Below, in pieces: positions 15,623 to 26,770 of a stretch of 64,000 nucleotides of DNA. The translations under genes and the position numbers were made by a program. A model generated the notes under the pieces. It was given only the letters and a program-made list of their open reading frames with translations. It searched no databases and was not told the origin of the DNA. The first letter of the stretch is position 1. Each line of letters opens with the position of its first letter. This DNA comes from Cytobacillus oceanisediminis. Its GTDB lineage: Bacteria > Bacillota > Bacilli > Bacillales > Cytobacillaceae. The stretch is from NCBI RefSeq assembly GCF_004366035.1, contig NZ_SOEE01000001.1, forward strand, positions 186,001 through 250,000, in the 5' to 3' direction.

Positions 15623-18424
15623 TTACAGCCAAGTATAAATTAATTCGACAATTTCATCAATATTACTTTTCTGGACAGGAATAGGCGGAATGGAATCCAG
15701 AAATGCCTTTCCATACCTTGCGGTGATAATTCTCCGGTCAAATATTACGATGACTCCTCTATCCGAACTTGTTCTGATTAATCTCCCGACACCTTGCTTA
15801 AAGCGGATAACTGCTTCGGGCAATGAATACTCGGAAAACGGGTTTTTCCCTTCATTTGCAATTTGCTCATTTTTCGCCTGTGCCATCGGTTCATCTGGCG
15901 GTGAAAATGGCAGCCTGACAATTACAAGACAGGAAAGATCCTCACCTGGTATATCCACACCTTCCCAAAAGCTGCTTGTCCCTAAAAGAATGGCTTTATC
16001 AAATCGCTGAAAATTCCTCGTAAGTCTTGATCGGCTTCCACTTGTAACGCCCTGGGCAATGAGAGCATAGTCCTCCAGGAACCCTGACTCCTTTATAAGC
16101 TCATAGGTCCTTCTTAACATTTCATGCGAAGTAAAAAGAATCAGCATTCTTCCTTTCGCTGCTTCCGCAATTGAAATTATATGCTCGGTAATAGATGCCA
16201 CATACTCCTCGAGCGGTACTGCATTAACTTCAGGCAAATCATCAGAAACCACGAGCTTAACCTGCCTCTTATAATCAAAAGGAGATTGAATTTGCTTCAA
16301 AGTGCATTGCTGTTCCTCAAGGCCTAGTTCCTTTAGGATAAAACTGAAAGAATTTTTTACAGATAAAGTGGCAGATGTAATGACCGCACTTTCCTTTTGG
16401 CTGAAGAATTGTTCATTAAGATATTCAGAAACTGATACAGGCTGTGCATAAACAGTTGTGGCATTTTGTGCAGAGCGCGTATCCATTTCAATCCAGACAA
16501 CGAATTCCCGGGATGGCAAGTGAAAGATATGGTTTACATCCTCACACATTCCCCTCAAATCATCCAGAATGGAAGCCACTTCCTCCATTAATGCCTTCTC
16601 GTCAAGCGATAGAGCTGATTTAATATTTGAAACTGCGTCTATACGGCTGTCCAGGCCCTGAATCAATTCCTTAAGCATGAATCCAAAACGTTCGGCACTC
16701 GCTAATACAGCATTCGTTTCCTTGTTGGCAGCAATCTTATTAAATCGGACCGTAATTCGATTTACGCTTTTTTTTGCTTTTGTATATTTCTTAGCATAAA
16801 TCGCTATAACCCTAAACAACTCATCCATTTCATGAATAATGTCAGCTATTATTTGGTTGATTTCAAAAGAATGCATGAAATCCTCCGGAGTCGCTGCTTT
16901 CTCTTCCACCAGCTTTTCAAGCTTATAATATAGCTGCTTCTGCTCAAATAATCCGATTTGCCCAAGCATCAGCCGCACTGATAGATAATCAAGCTTATTG
17001 CCAAAATGTTTCCCGGAGGCCTTAACAAAATGATGTCCCTCATCGATAACCACGTGGCTGAATTCAGGCAAAATAACATTATCAGCTGTTAGATCCGTTA
17101 AAAGCAGGGAGTGATTCGTAATAATGATATCTGCCTTTTGAGCAGCCTTTCTTGCCCTCAGATAAAAATCTCTGGAAATCCAGGACTTATCCTGCAAAAA
17201 AGCTGTTTCATCATTCTTTATCCTGCTCCAGTAAATCATTCCGCCGCTTGATAGGTTCAACTCATCAATATCACCAGTGTCAGTCTCCAGCAGCCAGACA
17301 AGAATCTGCATTTTACTGAGGGTTGTATCATAATTATCTTCATCATCGCTTAACGTTTGAACGAACTTCGCAAGGCTGATATAGTGGCTTCTTCCCTTCA
17401 GCAATACAGCTTTAAGCGGGAATGGAAGCATTTTTTGAAGAAGAGGAACATCCTTCCTGAGCAGCTGCTCCTGAAGCTGTGTTGTATATGTACTGATAAT
17501 GACAGTTCTTCCTCTTTCCTTTGCATAAACAGCTGATGGAACAAGATATGCCAAGGACTTCCCAACACCCGTGCCTGCCTCTATTAATGCATGCTGTTTA
17601 TTTTTGAACGCTCCATAAACCGAATCCATCATGATAAACTGGCCTTCCCTTTTTTCATAAGAAGGGAAGGCTTTAATGAACATTTCCTGCTTTTCCTCTT
17701 CACGGAAAGGAAAGCCCTGAAATTCGGCCCCTTCAAATTCCCGTGGTTTCATTTCTTTTTTCAGGGCAATCCCTCTATGTACTTCAATACCATCAGCTAG
17801 CAAACCAATTTTACTTTCATTAACCGCAATAAGCTCGTCCAATAATAAATCAAGATCACTCTTTAAGCCTCCAGACAGCTTATGCAACAGCTCAATGGTG
17901 TTATGGGGCAGGTTTTTAAGCTTGTTTAATAATATTAACAGGAGCTCAGCGGTCACATACGCATCACTGTCTGCCTGATGGGGACGTTCATGATTAAGTC
18001 CTTCACGGAGTGCAAGATCAGATAATTTGAAGCTATCTGCAGTCGGAAAAAGAATACGGGCCATCTCAACTGTATCAAGAACAGGACCGTAAAACCCGTT
18101 ATATCCTGCCTCAATCAATTCTTCCTGTAAAAAAGATAAATCAAATAAAACATTATGAGCCACAAAATAAGCACCCTCAAGCAAAGTCAAGACTTTAGGG
18201 GCAATTTCCGAAAAGAGCGGGGCATTCTCGACCATTTCATCTGACAATCCTGTCAGTTCTTCTATGAAAGGGGGGATGGATTGCTCCGGGTTTACAAGGG
18301 AGGAGTATTCCTCTGTGATTTTTCCGTTTTCAATCACCACAGCAGCAAACTGTATCATTTTATCGCCTTTTTTCGGGGCGTTCCCGGTTGTTTCCAAATC
18401 CACTACAACATATTTATTACCCAT
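15623..18424 (-). CDS. dinG: DinG-family 3'-5' exonuclease/helicase-like protein
   Basis: 933 aa. N-terminal DEDD exonuclease (VVVDLETTG, HNVLFDLSFL, HQADSDAYVTAELL), then an XPD/DinG-type SF2 helicase: Walker A EAGTGVGKSL, DEGHH box, and C-terminal SFWEGVDIPG and QGVGRLIRTSSDRGV. As in other Firmicute DinG I see no four-cysteine Fe-S cluster, so it probably acts as a nuclease rather than a helicase (established for related proteins). Start at 18424 (MGNKYVVVD) with GAGGTG 7 bases before it; a GTG at 18433 overlaps the RBS. Confidence 0.92.
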   Translation of the reverse strand: MGNKYVVVDLETTGNAPKKGDKMIQFAAVVIENGKITEEYSSLVNPEQSIPPFIEELTGLSDEMVENAPLFSEIAPKVLTLLEGAYFVAHNVLFDLSFLQEELIEAGYNGFYGPVLDTVEMARILFPTADSFKLSDLALREGLNHERPHQADSDAYVTAELLLILLNKLKNLPHNTIELLHKLSGGLKSDLDLLLDELIAVNESKIGLLADGIEVHRGIALKKEMKPREFEGAEFQGFPFREEEKQEMFIKAFPSYEKREGQFIMMDSVYGAFKNKQHALIEAGTGVGKSLAYLVPSAVYAKERGRTVIISTYTTQLQEQLLRKDVPLLQKMLPFPLKAVLLKGRSHYISLAKFVQTLSDDEDNYDTTLSKMQILVWLLETDTGDIDELNLSSGGMIYWSRIKNDETAFLQDKSWISRDFYLRARKAAQKADIIITNHSLLLTDLTADNVILPEFSHVVIDEGHHFVKASGKHFGNKLDYLSVRLMLGQIGLFEQKQLYYKLEKLVEEKAATPEDFMHSFEINQIIADIIHEMDELFRVIAIYAKKYTKAKKSVNRITVRFNKIAANKETNAVLASAERFGFMLKELIQGLDSRIDAVSNIKSALSLDEKALMEEVASILDDLRGMCEDVNHIFHLPSREFVVWIEMDTRSAQNATTVYAQPVSVSEYLNEQFFSQKESAVITSATLSVKNSFSFILKELGLEEQQCTLKQIQSPFDYKRQVKLVVSDDLPEVNAVPLEEYVASITEHIISIAEAAKGRMLILFTSHEMLRRTYELIKESGFLEDYALIAQGVTSGSRSRLTRNFQRFDKAILLGTSSFWEGVDIPGEDLSCLVIVRLPFSPPDEPMAQAKNEQIANEGKNPFSEYSLPEAVIRFKQGVGRLIRTSSDRGVIVIFDRRIITARYGKAFLDSIPPIPVQKSNIDEIVELIYTWL

Positions 18425-18458
18425 GGCTAACACCTCTATATTCAGTCATTCAAACGGT

Positions 18459-18487
18459 ATCATAAAAACGGAAAAAGAAAAAGGCAA
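18459..18487 (-). promoter_or_regulatory. Promoter of dinG
   Basis: Minus strand TTGCCT, 17-bp T-rich spacer, TATGAT; about 35 bases before the dinG ATG. Confidence 0.6.
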
Positions 18488-18549
18488 ATAGCTTTTCCCC
18501 TTATTATTTTTCTTCCACTTGAACCATGCCGTTATTCAGGCTGTTTATA

Positions 18550-18582
18550 AAAAAGAGCCGAATCTCCAAAGGAGTTCAGCAC
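18550..18582 (-). terminator. Terminator of panBCD
   Basis: Minus strand GCTGAACTCC-TTT-GGAGATTCGGC with a T6 tail, about 15 bases after the panD stop. Confidence 0.7.
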
Positions 18583-18597
18583 TTTATAAAACTCTAT

Positions 18598-18981
18598 TTA
18601 TAATACTGTACTTTCCGGCTCTGCATGTATCATGTCAGCGATCCGATTGCTGCTGTCCATTATCGCTACCTTTGGTTCATGATAAGGCACCTTTTCATCA
18701 GGAACGAGAGCATATGAAATGATAATGACAATATCCCCTTCCTGTACAAGGCGTGCAGCTGCACCATTAACGCAGATAACGCCGCTCCCTCTTTCACCGG
18801 GTATAATATAGGTTTCAAATCTTGCCCCATTGTTATTATTAACGATTTGCACTTTCTCATTGGGAGCCATTCCTACTGCTTCAATAATGTCTGTATCGAT
18901 AGTGATGCTGCCAACATAATTAAGATTGGCTTCTGTTACTGTTGCACGATGGATCTTACCATTCATCATGGTGCGGAACAT
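18598..18981 (-). CDS. panD: Aspartate 1-decarboxylase (precursor)
   Basis: 127 aa, pyruvoyl enzyme making beta-alanine for pantothenate. Self-cleavage site Gly24-Ser25 in NYVGSITID is intact, with Lys9 and the active-site NGAAARLV further on. Last gene of panB-panC-panD, 14 bases after panC. Confidence 0.96.
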   Translation of the reverse strand: MFRTMMNGKIHRATVTEANLNYVGSITIDTDIIEAVGMAPNEKVQIVNNNNGARFETYIIPGERGSGVICVNGAAARLVQEGDIVIIISYALVPDEKVPYHEPKVAIMDSSNRIADMIHAEPESTVL

Positions 18982-18995
18982 GCTGCCTTCCTCCC

Positions 18996-19853
18996 TTAGC
19001 TTTCTTTTTTTACGGATATTATAGCGTTATCTATTAAACGGGCCTTTGAGAATTTAACGGCCATTGCGATGATGATTTTACCTTCCAGGCGGGAAATCTG
19101 TTTAAGATTGGGATAAGATAGAATTTCAATATAATCTATTTCTCCGCTTGTATTTTTTTTAATGAATTCCTTCATGCGGGCTAGAATCTTCTGAGGATCC
19201 TGTTCCCCTTCATCTATAGCGGACTCCGCCATCTTGAGACTTTGATGGAGAGCTGTTGCCTGGTCGCGTTCTGCAGGAAGAAGGTGCACGTTCCTTGAGC
19301 TCTTAGCCAGACCATCTTCTTCCCTGACCGTCTGAACAGGAACAATTTCCACTGGAATATTGAAATCTCTTACTAGCCCATCAACAACGGCCACCTGCTG
19401 AGCATCCTTCATCCCAAAATATACTTTATCAGGCTGTACAATGTTAAAAAGTTTTATAAGGACCGTTGCAACACCATCGAAATGTCCCGGTCTGGATTTT
19501 CCGCATAACACATCCGTACGGTCCTGCACTTTGGCTGTTACAGACGGAGTTACAGGATACATTTCGTCTGCTGAAGGAAAGAAGATGTAGTCATTCCCCT
19601 CTTTCTCTGCAAGGCTGCTGTCACGCTCGAAATCCCTGGGATATGTCGCTAAATCTTCTTTAGGACCGAATTGAAGCGGATTGACAAAGATGCTTACCAC
19701 TGTCACATCATTTTCTTTTCTGGCGGCACTTAATAAGGAGAGATGGCCTTCGTGCAAATAACCCATAGTCGGGACGAAGCCGATTGTCTTTCCTTCCCTC
19801 TTAAGCTGTATAGCAATACTTTGCATTTCTCTTATATCAGTAATTGTTCTCAT
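18996..19853 (-). CDS. panC: Pantothenate synthetase
   Basis: 285 aa; ATP-dependent ligation of pantoate and beta-alanine. HIGH-type motif in [12 protein letters not shown] (residues about 30-41), [12 protein letters not shown], and the KMSKS-like [11 protein letters not shown] overlaps the panB stop by 4 bases (ATGA), so translation is coupled. Confidence 0.96.
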   Translation of the reverse strand: MRTITDIREMQSIAIQLKREGKTIGFVPTMGYLHEGHLSLLSAARKENDVTVVSIFVNPLQFGPKEDLATYPRDFERDSSLAEKEGNDYIFFPSADEMYPVTPSVTAKVQDRTDVLCGKSRPGHFDGVATVLIKLFNIVQPDKVYFGMKDAQQVAVVDGLVRDFNIPVEIVPVQTVREEDGLAKSSRNVHLLPAERDQATALHQSLKMAESAIDEGEQDPQKILARMKEFIKKNTSGEIDYIEILSYPNLKQISRLEGKIIIAMAVKFSKARLIDNAIISVKKES

Positions 19854-20689
19854 GCTTTTCCTCCATACAAGCTCTGCAGCTCTTCCTCTTTCATCTTGAA
19901 AGAATGGGAATCATCAGGAAACGATCCGTTCTTCACTTCTGCAGAATAAGCAGCAAGACTATCGCCGATAATAGGGTTCAGGTTTTCATACTGTTTCACA
20001 AACTTGGGAACACGCTCTACACCGTATCCCAATACATCATGGTAAACAAGAACCTGTCCATCTGTATCCTTGCCGGCACCGATCCCAATGACAGGAATCG
20101 TCAATTCCTCAGTGATCTGCTTTGCCAGCTGTTTTGGAACACACTCAAGGACAAGAGCGAAAGCTCCAGCCCTCTCACAATCCCTGGCATCATCAATCAG
20201 CTTTCTGGCTGCTTCAGCGTTTTTCCCCTGAACTTTATATCCGCCCAGGACCCCCACAGATTGTGGTGTCAGGCCCAGGTGGGCAACAACAGGAATGCCT
20301 GCTTTTGTTAACGCTCCAATTTGTTGTGCGACTTCATCACCGCCTTCAAGCTTAACAGCATGTGCCCCTGTTTCCTGAATGAGCCTTGCTCCATTTATAA
20401 GTGTATCTTTTGCGGACAAGTGATAGCTCATAAACGGCATATCAATCACAATGAATGTATTTTTTGCTCCTCGTTTAACAGCTTTTCCATGATGAATCAT
20501 GTCCTCCATTGTAACTGGAACAGTTGAATCATAGCCCAGCACTACCATCCCAAGTGAGTCCCCCACAAGAATCATGTCCACATTGGCCATTTCAGCCTGT
20601 TTGGCAGCAGGGAAATCATAAGCTGTCAGCATTACAATTTTCTCTTCACTTTCCTTCATTTTTAGAAAATCAGTTGTTTGCTTCATCAT
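19850..20689 (-). CDS. panB: Ketopantoate hydroxymethyltransferase
   Basis: 279 aa; transfers a hydroxymethyl group from methylene-THF to 2-oxoisovalerate, first committed step to pantothenate. TIM-barrel motifs: [33 protein letters not shown], and VKLEGG. Two adjacent ATGs follow GGAGGACGA; either could be used. First gene of panBCD. Confidence 0.96.
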   Translation of the reverse strand: MMKQTTDFLKMKESEEKIVMLTAYDFPAAKQAEMANVDMILVGDSLGMVVLGYDSTVPVTMEDMIHHGKAVKRGAKNTFIVIDMPFMSYHLSAKDTLINGARLIQETGAHAVKLEGGDEVAQQIGALTKAGIPVVAHLGLTPQSVGVLGGYKVQGKNAEAARKLIDDARDCERAGAFALVLECVPKQLAKQITEELTIPVIGIGAGKDTDGQVLVYHDVLGYGVERVPKFVKQYENLNPIIGDSLAAYSAEVKNGSFPDDSHSFKMKEEELQSLYGGKA

Positions 20690-20750
20690 TCGTCCTCCTT
20701 ATGCAGGAAGAGGCAATAAAACTTCCAAATGAGTTAAAAAACAGAACATC

Positions 20751-20781
20751 AAAAAAATCCTTCTGAAGGCAGAAGGATTTT
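20751..20781 (-). terminator. Terminator downstream of birA
   Basis: AAAATCCTTCT / AGAAGGATTTT with a 6-base loop and T7 on the minus strand; about 180 bases after the birA stop. The stretch between (20782-20957) holds no supported gene. Confidence 0.8.
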
Positions 20782-20957
20782 GCAATAGCTCATATATCAG
20801 TTCATCCCTCTGTCCCGGTCCATTTTTTTGGATCTAGGCAGATATCTATTTATTTTATGGTTCTTTCAAAAAAGGTGCAGTTCTTTTAAGGATACTGCCC
20901 ATAAAAAGTATATCAAAAAGGCGAAAGAATTGGCTATAAAAATTTTAGGCGGGCAAT

Positions 20958-21941
20958 TTAGACATCCAGCTCAATATCCGCAGAATAGACGTGATGGACC
21001 TTTCCGCTGCTGTCTTCAATCATCAGGACTCCATCTTCTGTAATTCCAAGAGCCTTGCCATATATACTGCCGGTAATAGTTCTTGCAGTAAGGTTTTTAC
21101 CAATGCTGACAGCATAACTTTCCCAAAGAAGCTTAATCGGATAGAAGCCTTTATCTAAATATAGTTTATAAAGGTTTTCCAGTTTGCCCAGCAATACTCT
21201 AATCAGCTCCGCTCTTGAAAGCTTTTCGCCTTTTTCAATGGATATAGAAGTGGCAATGTCTTTAAGTTCATCTGGGTAATCATCAAGCTCCTGGTTAACA
21301 TTGATTCCGATGCCGATGATTATTGAAATAATGCGGTCTGCATCAGCCTGCAGTTCAGTCAGGATTCCCGTAACTTTCTTCCCATTCATTAGTATATCAT
21401 TCGGCCATTTAATTTGCGGTGTTAAATCTGTCAGAACTTCAATCGCCTGTACAACAGCCACTGCTGTAATGAGCGTTAGCTGCGGTGCTTTGGGAGGTGG
21501 AATATTCGGCCTTAGGATTACACTCATCCATACGCCTGTTGATTTTGGAGAATGCCATCTCCTGTCCATTCTTCCCCTGCCTGACAGCTGTTCCTCCGCG
21601 ATTACAACCGTTCCTTCCTGCGCACCTTCGTACGCAAGGCGGTGGGCAATCTTCTGTGTTGAGTCAACACTTTCTTCATGATGAATTTGACGGCCAAGTG
21701 TTTCAGTCTGCAGACCCAGCCTGATTTCATCAGGAGTAACCTTTTCAGGTGTTTTCGTAATCCGATATCCCTTTCTTCTGACCGCTTCCAGTTCAAAACC
21801 TTCTTTCCTCAGCTCTTCAATATGCTTCCATACAGCCGTTCTTGAACAGCCAATCAGGTCGGCTAAATACTGGCCTGAAAGATATTCCCCCTTGCTTTTC
21901 GTAAAAGCATCAATCAATTTTTTCCTAATTTCTGATTGCAA
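20958..21941 (-). CDS. birA: Biotin-protein ligase / biotin operon repressor BirA
   Basis: 327 aa. N-terminal winged helix (LADLIGCSRTAVWKHIEELR) for DNA binding, then the ligase domain with SGRGRMDRRWHSP (biotinyl-AMP loop) and KWPNDILMNGKKVTGIL, and a C-terminal SH3-like part. Biotinylates carboxylase subunits and represses biotin genes. I take the TTG at 21941 ([12 protein letters not shown]) as start, with GGGAG upstream, which gives the usual 325-aa length. It overlaps the cca 3' end by 28 bases. Confidence 0.93.
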   Translation of the reverse strand: MQSEIRKKLIDAFTKSKGEYLSGQYLADLIGCSRTAVWKHIEELRKEGFELEAVRRKGYRITKTPEKVTPDEIRLGLQTETLGRQIHHEESVDSTQKIAHRLAYEGAQEGTVVIAEEQLSGRGRMDRRWHSPKSTGVWMSVILRPNIPPPKAPQLTLITAVAVVQAIEVLTDLTPQIKWPNDILMNGKKVTGILTELQADADRIISIIIGIGINVNQELDDYPDELKDIATSISIEKGEKLSRAELIRVLLGKLENLYKLYLDKGFYPIKLLWESYAVSIGKNLTARTITGSIYGKALGITEDGVLMIEDSSGKVHHVYSADIELDV

Positions 21942-23122
21942 TTTATGAGCCACTCCCTTATGGATTCATTGCTATTATTCAATTCGCCGCCCAAGACAGC
22001 CTTCTCCGTTTTTTCAAGCTCTGCTTTGATCCAGGGGCCAGGAGGTTTGCCAAACCAATTCATCAGGTTATCTCCTGTAAGCTGAAGATCGCTTCTCTCT
22101 TTAATGGGCAGGGAATTATATTGACTCACCAGGATATCGATCCCCCTGCTTGAGTCCTCGTGCACGATTACGTTGAGGACCCGCTCGGCGTTTAATGAAA
22201 TGCATCCTGCATGGTAAAGGGAATAGGCATCCCACTTGTTTTTGGCTCTATACCGAATCCATTTATTAATTGCCAATAACTTTTTTATTTTCTTTACAGG
22301 CAGTTTCCAGCTTTTAAAAAAGGCTCCCGCCTTCGACTCGTCCAAATCAAAGATGCATGCAAGAAAGGCCCACATTTCATCCACCGTCAGTTCAGCTGCA
22401 TTATAATCTTCTGCCTTCATTAATTCCTTTTGGAAGCCAGACATATTTGGCAGATACTTAGACAAGCCGGTTTCCCCAATGACCTTAAGGGCTTTCATCC
22501 GGCTGGTTCCTGCTAATAGTTTTTCGAATTCTGCCAGCTTTCTTTCTACTGCAATATTTTCAAGTAAATGAGCCAAAGATGCTAAAGCATTATAAGTTTT
22601 TTTTTCAATTTCAAATGCAAGCTGACTAAAAAAACGGACTGCTCTCATCATTCGAAGTGCATCTTCAGTAAATCTTTCAGCAGGCTGTCCAACGGTGCAG
22701 ATTCTTTTCTCTTCTATTGCTCCCCTGCCGTTAAAAGGATCAATAAGATGCCCTTCCTTATCCATGGCAATCGCGTTCATTGTAAAATCTCTTCTTTTCA
22801 AATCCTCTTCCAGAGATCTGATAAATTGAACTTTTGAAGGCCTCCTAAAATCCAGATATTCAGCCTCTGACCTGAATGTTGTAATTTCATAGGGTATGCC
22901 ATTATGCAGAACAACCACAGTACCATGCTCGATGCCCACATCAAGTGTTCTTGGGAATATGGTTTTGACTTCCTCAGGGGCAGCGGAAGTGGCTATATCG
23001 ACGTCCGCAATTTCCTTGCCAAGGATATAATCCCTGACAGAGCCTCCTACAAAATAAGCCTCATAACCTGCCGCTTCTATATTCTCGAGGACAGGAACTG
23101 CCTTTAAAAAAGCTTCATTCAT
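21914..23122 (-). CDS. cca: CCA-adding tRNA nucleotidyltransferase
   Basis: 402 aa class II enzyme (papS in older B. subtilis naming). Adds or repairs the 3' CCA of tRNAs. [10 protein letters not shown] and DVDIATSA metal-binding motif at residues about 26-48; [12 protein letters not shown] and [12 protein letters not shown] templating region. Starts within the bshA stop (4-base overlap). Confidence 0.95.
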   Translation of the reverse strand: MNEAFLKAVPVLENIEAAGYEAYFVGGSVRDYILGKEIADVDIATSAAPEEVKTIFPRTLDVGIEHGTVVVLHNGIPYEITTFRSEAEYLDFRRPSKVQFIRSLEEDLKRRDFTMNAIAMDKEGHLIDPFNGRGAIEEKRICTVGQPAERFTEDALRMMRAVRFFSQLAFEIEKKTYNALASLAHLLENIAVERKLAEFEKLLAGTSRMKALKVIGETGLSKYLPNMSGFQKELMKAEDYNAAELTVDEMWAFLACIFDLDESKAGAFFKSWKLPVKKIKKLLAINKWIRYRAKNKWDAYSLYHAGCISLNAERVLNVIVHEDSSRGIDILVSQYNSLPIKERSDLQLTGDNLMNWFGKPPGPWIKAELEKTEKAVLGGELNNSNESIREWLINCNQKLGKN

Positions 23123-24264
23123 CGAAGGTCACCTTTTTCCAAAAGTTCATAATAAAACTCTTCATATTGAATGACAATCTGACTGGCACTGAATCTTCCT
23201 TTTGCGAGTGAAATGGATTGGGAAGCAAACCTTTCAAGCAGGGGCTCATCATTAAGCAGTTTAATTGCTTTTTTTGAGATATCAGTTATATCCCCCAGAT
23301 TACAAATATAACCTGTCTCACCGTCGCTGATTACTTCTGGAATTCCCCCAGTATTAGTGCCGATGCATGGAACTCCGCATGCCATTGCCTCGAGAGCAAC
23401 AAGTCCAAAGCTTTCCTTTTCGGATAATAAGAGCATTAAATCACTGATGCTGTATAGCTCCTCCAGATTATCCTGTTTTCCCAGAAACAAGACCTTTTCT
23501 TTAAGCTGCAGATCATTCACCAGCCTGCATATAACGGTCATTTCGGGTCCGTCTCCTACTAATAGCAGCTTTGAAGGAACTTCTTCCGTGATTTTTGCAA
23601 AAGCCATAACAACATCAGGCACCCGCTTTACACCGCGGAAATTGGAAACATGGATGATAACCTTCTCATCCGGTTTTATGCCATATTCTTCTTTAAGATA
23701 CGCAGAGTCGGTTTTCTTGTATATTCTTTCATCTATAAAGTTATAAACTGCTTTTATTGATTTATCAGGTTTTATCAGGTCATAAGTTTGCGAAATGAGC
23801 GCATTGGATACCGCTGTCACGCCATCAGACTTTTCGATTCCAAAACGGATCGCATCTGTCAGGGATGGATCATACCCGAGAACTGTAATATCTGTTCCAT
23901 GAAGGGTGGTAACAATCTTAATATCCGTGCCGCTCATCTGCTTAGCCAGAATCGCACAAACTGCATGCGGGATTGCATAATGCACATGAAGAAGGTCAAG
24001 TCCTTCGCGTTTTATCACTTCTGCCATTTTACTTGCGAGCGCGATATCGTAAGGAGCATATTGGAACACGGAGTATTGATTTACATCTACCTGGTGATAA
24101 AAAATATTTGGGTACATCCTTTTCAGTCTAAAAGGGAGGCTTGATGAAATAAAATGTATTTCATGGCCTTTTTCAGCCAGCATTTTACCCAGTTCTGTTG
24201 CAACAACACCTGATCCTCCCACCGTGGGATAGCAGGTGATACCTATTTTTAATTTTTTTCTCAT
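23119..24264 (-). CDS. bshA: N-acetyl-alpha-D-glucosaminyl L-malate synthase (bacillithiol step 1)
   Basis: 381-aa GT4 glycosyltransferase joining UDP-GlcNAc and L-malate. [20 protein letters not shown] at the N-terminus; [16 protein letters not shown] carries the conserved E-x7-E nucleotide-sugar motif. Sits in the conserved mgsA-bshB1-bshA-cca order; overlaps bshB1 by 4 bases. Confidence 0.95.
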   Translation of the reverse strand: MRKKLKIGITCYPTVGGSGVVATELGKMLAEKGHEIHFISSSLPFRLKRMYPNIFYHQVDVNQYSVFQYAPYDIALASKMAEVIKREGLDLLHVHYAIPHAVCAILAKQMSGTDIKIVTTLHGTDITVLGYDPSLTDAIRFGIEKSDGVTAVSNALISQTYDLIKPDKSIKAVYNFIDERIYKKTDSAYLKEEYGIKPDEKVIIHVSNFRGVKRVPDVVMAFAKITEEVPSKLLLVGDGPEMTVICRLVNDLQLKEKVLFLGKQDNLEELYSISDLMLLLSEKESFGLVALEAMACGVPCIGTNTGGIPEVISDGETGYICNLGDITDISKKAIKLLNDEPLLERFASQSISLAKGRFSASQIVIQYEEFYYELLEKGDLR

Positions 24265-24977
24265 AATTCTCCACCGAATATATCCAGATTTACCATTAAG
24301 GGTTTATTGACTTTAAAGCCCTCTGCATATTCCACCCCTGCCTGTTTCCCAAATAGGCCTTCCCTCGCTGCAACAGTTTCAATATAACCGTTGACAAGCG
24401 GAGTATCAAATGAACCAGGTTTTTTTGCAAATTGACTTTGATAAGACTGCAGTCCTTCAGCTTTTTTATCCATAAAAGATGAGATATCGATTAGGAAGTC
24501 AGGCTTATGGAAACCATTTATCATGTAAAAGTGAAGGCTTTTCACCTTATGCGGAGCAAAATTACCCCCTGTTTCATATTTCCTGATTCCGGCCGAAAAG
24601 ACGGCTTCTTCCACCAGCCGGGCACAATGTCCATGGTCAGGATGCCTGTCCTCCATGTAAGGTGCAAACACAAGAACAGGCTTGTATTTACGGATCATTT
24701 CCGCAATCTTTTTTATGTATTCTTGATTATAATATAAACCCCTGTCAGGCAGACTAAGAGTCTCCCGCACACTAACCCCCAGTATATCAGCTGCTTTCAA
24801 TGATTCCTCTTTACGGATTTCAACCGTCCCATTAGAAGAAAGCTCGGCCCGGGTCAAGTCGCATATTCCAATTTTTTTTCCGATAGAGGCAAATTTGGCA
24901 ATTGTGCCTCCCATGCCGATTTCAACATCATCAGCATGCGCACCAAATGCCAAAATATCAAGATTTTCCAGGTTCAT
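24261..24977 (-). CDS. bshB1: Bacillithiol deacetylase BshB1
   Basis: 238-aa LmbE-type zinc deacetylase that removes the acetyl group from GlcNAc-malate. Zinc motif A-H-A-D-D ([14 protein letters not shown]) near residue 12 and the later HPDHGHC. Overlaps the mgsA 3' end by 20 bases, tight coupling. Confidence 0.95.
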   Translation of the reverse strand: MNLENLDILAFGAHADDVEIGMGGTIAKFASIGKKIGICDLTRAELSSNGTVEIRKEESLKAADILGVSVRETLSLPDRGLYYNQEYIKKIAEMIRKYKPVLVFAPYMEDRHPDHGHCARLVEEAVFSAGIRKYETGGNFAPHKVKSLHFYMINGFHKPDFLIDISSFMDKKAEGLQSYQSQFAKKPGSFDTPLVNGYIETVAAREGLFGKQAGVEYAEGFKVNKPLMVNLDIFGGEL

Positions 24978-25386
24978 TTATGTCACCTTTTTCACTTACA
25001 ATATTCCTCCATGATAAATCATTGCGTTCCAGGCCTTTTATAATAATTTCAGCAGTGCCCATATTAGTGGCCAATGGGACGGCATATACATCACAGAGGC
25101 GCACCAAAGCGGAAACATCAGGCTCATGAGGCTGAACAGTCAGAGGATCTCTGAAGAAAAATACAACATCCATTTTATTGTTGGCAATTAAAGCACCAAT
25201 TTCCTGGTCCCCGCCAAGTGGTCCAGACTGAAAGCGATGCATGGAAAGGCCAGTTTCTTTCATGATACGTGAACCAGTCGTTCCGGTAGCGTAAAGGGTA
25301 TGTTCAGCAAGAATTGATTTATAGGCGATTGCAAATCTTACAATATCATCCTTTTTCTTATCATGGGCAATTAAGGCAATATTCAT
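24958..25386 (-). CDS. mgsA: Methylglyoxal synthase
   Basis: 142 aa; converts dihydroxyacetone phosphate to methylglyoxal and phosphate. [12 protein letters not shown] at the start, TGTTGS phosphate loop, [13 protein letters not shown] with the catalytic Asp, and [15 protein letters not shown]. In an operon with dapB upstream (14-base gap) and bshB1 downstream; bacillithiol also detoxifies methylglyoxal, which makes the neighbourhood functionally coherent. Confidence 0.96.
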   Translation of the reverse strand: MNIALIAHDKKKDDIVRFAIAYKSILAEHTLYATGTTGSRIMKETGLSMHRFQSGPLGGDQEIGALIANNKMDVVFFFRDPLTVQPHEPDVSALVRLCDVYAVPLATNMGTAEIIIKGLERNDLSWRNIVSEKGDINEPGKS

Positions 25387-25400
25387 GTTGGCACCCCTTT

Positions 25401-26204
25401 CTAATCAATAATATTTTCGAGGCCGTAGACGAGAGTATCAATTTTTAAAACTGTATCGACAGCAAGCTTTACTCCAGACATAAAGGAAGCCCTGTTAAAA
25501 GAGTCATGACGGATGGTCAATGTTTGTCCCTCCGAACCGAACATAACCTGCTGATGAGCAATCAGGCCTGGAAGCCGTACAGAGTGTATATGCATGCCAT
25601 CAAAATTCGCGCCTCTTGCACCAGGAATCGTTTCCTTCTCCTGTGAGTGGCCCTGCTCTTTTTTCGCTCTTACATCAGCAATCATTTCTGCTGTTTTCAC
25701 TGCAGTTCCAGATGGAGCATCCAATTTTTGGTCATGGTGCAGCTCTATAATTTCCACATCATTAAAATATCTTCCTGCTAATTGTGAGAATTTCATCATT
25801 AATACAGCACCAAGTGCAAAGTTTGGGGCAATAATGCAGCCGATTCCTTTTTCCTGGCAAAGTTCTTCAAGCTCTTTTAAATTTTCCTTCGAAAAGCCTG
25901 TTGTTCCAACGACTGGCCTTACACCATACTCCAAGGCTGTTTTTGTGTGGAACATTCCTACTTCCGGAGTGGTCAAATCGATAAGCACATCCGGTTTTAG
26001 TTCCTGAAAGCATAAGGCAAGATCTGTGTAAACCGGAATTTGGCCAAACTGTGAGAATCCTTCAAAATCACCAAGAAAGCCTCCCCCATTTTTATGGTCG
26101 ATCACAGCAGCTATTTCAAAGTTTTCTGTACGATTAACAAGCTGGACGGCTTCACTTCCCATTCGTCCCCTCGGTCCCGCTATAACAATTTTAACTTTAT
26201 CCAT
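25401..26204 (-). CDS. dapB: 4-hydroxy-tetrahydrodipicolinate reductase
   Basis: 267 aa; NAD(P)H-dependent step of lysine/diaminopimelate synthesis. N-terminal dinucleotide fold with [15 protein letters not shown], catalytic [15 protein letters not shown] (His/Lys pair). Needed for cell wall and dipicolinate. GGAGAG before ATG; 14 bases after the mazG-like gene. Confidence 0.96.
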   Translation of the reverse strand: MDKVKIVIAGPRGRMGSEAVQLVNRTENFEIAAVIDHKNGGGFLGDFEGFSQFGQIPVYTDLALCFQELKPDVLIDLTTPEVGMFHTKTALEYGVRPVVGTTGFSKENLKELEELCQEKGIGCIIAPNFALGAVLMMKFSQLAGRYFNDVEIIELHHDQKLDAPSGTAVKTAEMIADVRAKKEQGHSQEKETIPGARGANFDGMHIHSVRLPGLIAHQQVMFGSEGQTLTIRHDSFNRASFMSGVKLAVDTVLKIDTLVYGLENIID

Positions 26205-26218
26205 TGTCTTCTCTCCTT

Positions 26219-26551
26219 CTATTCTTCAATTCTTGTCCATCTGTCTTTATCTCGTGTGCTGAATTTTTTCATAACACGATCGTGCGCTTCTTCCAGGTCA
26301 ATATTTAAGGAATTAGCAAAGCATATTAGAACAAAAAGCATATCTCCAAGCTCTTCTTCAATCGCCTTTTCTTCCTCAGTGGATTTTTTGGGTTTTTCAC
26401 CATAGTAATGGTTCACTTCCCTGGATAGTTCTCCAAGTTCTTCAGTCATTCTTGCAAGCATGGCCAATGGACTGAAATAGCCTTCTTTAAATTGGCTTAT
26501 GTATGTGTCTACTTCTGTTTGCATATCTTTCATTGATTTTGCTGTTTGCAT
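26219..26551 (-). CDS. ypjD: MazG-like nucleotide pyrophosphohydrolase YpjD
   Basis: 110-aa all-alpha NTP pyrophosphohydrolase. [15 protein letters not shown] and [16 protein letters not shown] carry the E-x2-E and E-x2-D magnesium ligands. Probably hydrolyses non-canonical nucleotides. First gene of the mazG-dapB-mgsA-bshB1-bshA-cca-birA run. Confidence 0.88.
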   Translation of the reverse strand: MQTAKSMKDMQTEVDTYISQFKEGYFSPLAMLARMTEELGELSREVNHYYGEKPKKSTEEEKAIEEELGDMLFVLICFANSLNIDLEEAHDRVMKKFSTRDKDRWTRIEE

Positions 26552-26696
26552 TTATTTCACCTCTTTTTTTAATAGGTGCATCTATATACGGAGATTATCA
26601 CTTTTCATGTTAAGCTAAAGATCGGCTATTTTACAAATATTTTTTATCATCGAGCCTAATTGATTCACCTGTGCCTTCCTGTCCTTGGAAAGGTCA

Positions 26697-26725
26697 TTGC
26701 TCTTATATTCTGTATCTTATATAAT
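26697..26725 (+). promoter_or_regulatory. Promoter of the YitT-family gene
   Basis: TTGCTC, 17-bp spacer, TATAAT; about 45 bases before the ATG at 26771. Confidence 0.7.
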
Positions 26726-26770
26726 TAGATACGCTTTGGTATTGTGATATTCAGGCAGTGGAGGGATAAT

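Noticed and set aside
15597..15626. Plus-strand hairpin ATTCCGG/CCGGAT at the dinG 3' end
   Set aside because: Short imperfect stem overlapping coding sequence; not a clear terminator for either strand.
20780..20957. Short frame MDRDRGMN between birA and panB
   Set aside because: Eight codons, no RBS, no conservation evidence.
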